A stretch of 64,000 nt of DNA, from the NCBI GenBank assembly GCA_021234535.1, contig CM037849.1, positions 16,136,274 through 16,200,273 on the forward strand. Reading direction: 5' to 3'. This stretch comes from Stichopus chloronotus (Eukaryota; Echinodermata; Holothuroidea; Aspidochirotida; Stichopodidae). Positions 62,001 to 64,000 of this stretch are shown here, piece after piece (within the stretch, counting starts at the first letter, position 1; each line of letters begins with the position of its first letter). The notes beneath the pieces were generated by a model. That model saw nothing but the letters and a program-made list of their open reading frames with translations, had not been told where the DNA came from and ran no database searches. The position numbers and the translations under genes were made by a program.

Positions 62001-63347
62001 AAAAAAAAAACAATGGTACAAAACAGGAACACTCAAAATATTGAGTAATTTTAAAGAGAAGAGAGATGAATTACACAAATGTAAATTTACCGTTTGATTC
62101 TTAAATGAAAAAACAAAGTAAAATGCAAAGTGATTTCGTTATGTCTTGACATAGACTTTGACAACAGCTGAATAATAATGTCTCAAAGGGTATATGTAAT
62201 TGATTTTAAGTAGATGATGGTGTCTCCAATGAAGCTAAGTCTTTCCCCAAAAGAAGCTTTATTTTCTGGTATCTGTCCACAGAGAGAAAAGAACACTTTT
62301 AACAGAAAGCTGTTATTAGAAGGAGTTTTAACGCTATGAAATCATGTGTACAGCCGTCGAGATCAAACTTTAATTTTGTAATGTATTTGACATTTCTATA
62401 GGTCTTCTAACAAGATTAGGCAGTAAACACAAACTGGTGTTTGTGATGGTTTGACTTAGGAAAAAATTTCTGTACTGCAATAACATTGGCAGTCGTCAAG
62501 GGAACAATAATTATTCTGTGAAGGTGTCCCTCGGTGTCTCGTATAATATTATAACATTTAAATTGATGTACAAGCATGAAAAAAGGATCATATAAATCTG
62601 GCTATTTCATGAAAATTCTTTCCATGTTGTCAAACCATGAGACTTCTAACTCTTTATTTCATTTGCATGCAACCCCTCCTGTGTTTACAAGAAGGTTTAA
62701 TGTATTCATTTATGTCAACTAAAAAGTCGTTAGAGTTGTGTGCCACTTTTTCAGAAAATGTTCTCGGGTAAAACCTCGGATCAAAGCATCGTTCTCAGCG
62801 AGCTAATTGTTTAAGGATAAGTTGACTTAAATATGTTGCTAGGTTAACTACATTGAACGAGAATCGCCTTTTAAAGGAATCAAACACATTTGAGCTACAT
62901 CATTTTGTGAGTATTAGCAGTAATTAAATTTCCCGTCCAATCTCCTTCTAACAGCAGCTCCCTGCTATAGCTTAGCTCTCTTTCCCAAAGAGCCCAATAT
63001 TTTGAGATATATCGGAAAAGAAGTTAATGATCAGTGTTCCGGTTGAGTGGTTACAGACTGCAGAGGCATGCTAACCTGTATCCATCCACCTGATAACATA
63101 TTTCTGCATCACAGAACGCAATTTCCTACTTCTTGAAATCAGTGCTTGCTTACCATGTAATGTGCAAATTACGTGAAATGCTCCCTTTTCCCTTTGTGCT
63201 TGTTACTACCAAATAACAAATATAGTCTTTACCTACAAATCCAGAAGTAATATGTACAACCACTCAAAATGAAAGTACGTCACTTAAAGTTTAAAGGTGG
63301 GGCAGCAGGGTATATTTTAAAGTAATCTTTTTTTTCTTTTTATGCAG
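59011..63347. other. Gene-poor interval
   Basis: About 4.3 kb of AT-rich sequence. No exon, RNA gene or mobile element was recognised. Confidence 0.45.
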
Positions 63348-63400
63348 AATTATGCGACTTTGAAGAAAAATTTCCAAACACAGGAAAAAACCGTAATTTC
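63348..63400 (+). CDS. Possible exon with LCDFEEKFP motif
   Basis: Acceptor ttttctttttatgcag followed by a frame reading L-C-D-F-E-E-K-F-P-N-T-G-K-N-R, similar in sequence and splice phase to the candidate exon at 39573. The donor is not clear. If real, it would be the start of another paralogous gene running off the right edge, where an acceptor-like ttaaacacag occurs at about 63967-63976. Confidence 0.3.
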
Positions 63401-63474
63401 AATTTTTACTTTCTTTCTTTTTTTTATGTGGTATTAATTTCACGTTACAAATGGTACATGGACATACCGAGATA

Positions 63475-63548
63475 TACATATATATATATGTATGTTTGTA
63501 TATATATATATGTATGTTTGTATATATATATATGTATATATATATGTA

Positions 63549-63614
<66 letters not shown>

Positions 63615-63632
63615 GTATATATATATATATAT

Positions 63633-63705
<73 letters not shown>
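63475..63705. repeat. (TA)n microsatellite 6 with TATG variants
   Basis: About 230 bases of TA repeat; the first 75 bases contain TATGTATGTTTG interruptions and the rest is almost pure. The Tyr/Ile frames here are artefacts. Confidence 0.97.
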
Positions 63706-63708
<3 letters not shown>

Positions 63709-64000
63709 GGCGTATGTACTTACTCATATATACTGTACGTATGGACGTTTATTTAACACAGTAATAACGTTTGTTCAAATATTTACATCAATACCAATAG
63801 TGTGGTATAGGATTGTAGTCGCTGAGTGCTTACTTGACTTAACGATCGCATCGCATTGTAAAACAACATTCAAAAGTTAGTAGATCTTACGGTAATTTAC
63901 ATATGTACTATTAACCAAACGAAAGATGTGTAACGGTTAAACTAGTCACCATCACACCATCTTTCCTTAAACACAGGCTATGGATCTGATACGTCAAAAA

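Overview
This is animal genomic DNA: AT-rich, with split genes using GT-AG introns, many microsatellites and abundant non-LTR retroelements. The genes with a recognisable family are secreted EGF plus fibrinogen-related-domain (FReD) proteins in tandem and inverted copies. That, with the CR1/L2/jockey-group LINE, the Penelope-like elements and the short satellite repeats, suggests a marine invertebrate deuterostome. An echinoderm such as a sea cucumber is my best guess, but it is an inference and no single diagnostic gene proves it.

Layout. (1) 1.3-6.4 kb: FReD gene 1, plus strand, four exons seen. Its last intron is swollen by two Penelope-like fragments and five (TA)n arrays. (2) 6.8-11.1 kb: a nearly full-length LINE with ORF1 and an uninterrupted ~1000-aa endonuclease/reverse transcriptase ORF2, just downstream of gene 1. 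(3) 11-21 kb: mostly gene-poor, with copies of a dispersed repeat. (4) 21.5-26.3 kb: a Cys-rich exon, two minus-strand LINE relics, and the last two exons of a carbohydrate-sulfotransferase-like gene carrying an in-frame TAG. (5) 26-39 kb: gene-poor, with dispersed repeats and a ~1.1 kb candidate terminal-inverted-repeat element sitting in a short tandem array. (6) 39.6-43.2 kb: FReD gene 2, plus strand, a close paralogue of gene 1 with the same exon phases. About 110 bp after its stop lies a pure (CTG)~72 array. (7) 45-47.5 kb: a long foldback repeat and a ~140-bp satellite array. (8) 49.3-52.5 kb: FReD gene 3, minus strand, more diverged, with a TIL (trypsin-inhibitor-like, Cys-rich) exon upstream of the EGF-FReD exons. 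(9) 53-64 kb: gene-poor, with more dispersed repeats, a perfect 17-bp hairpin and a terminal (TA)n tract.

The three FReD genes share one plan: [TIL exon or its eroded tail] - [EGF plus start of FReD] - [middle FReD] - [C-terminal FReD], with intron phases 0, 0 and 1. In vertebrates and invertebrates such proteins act as secreted lectins (ficolin-, tachylectin- or FREP-like) that bind acetylated or other glycans. The local picture is a small, actively diverging lectin cluster. Signal-peptide exons and promoters were not identified, so all three models are incomplete at the 5' end. All identities and counts quoted were made by eye.
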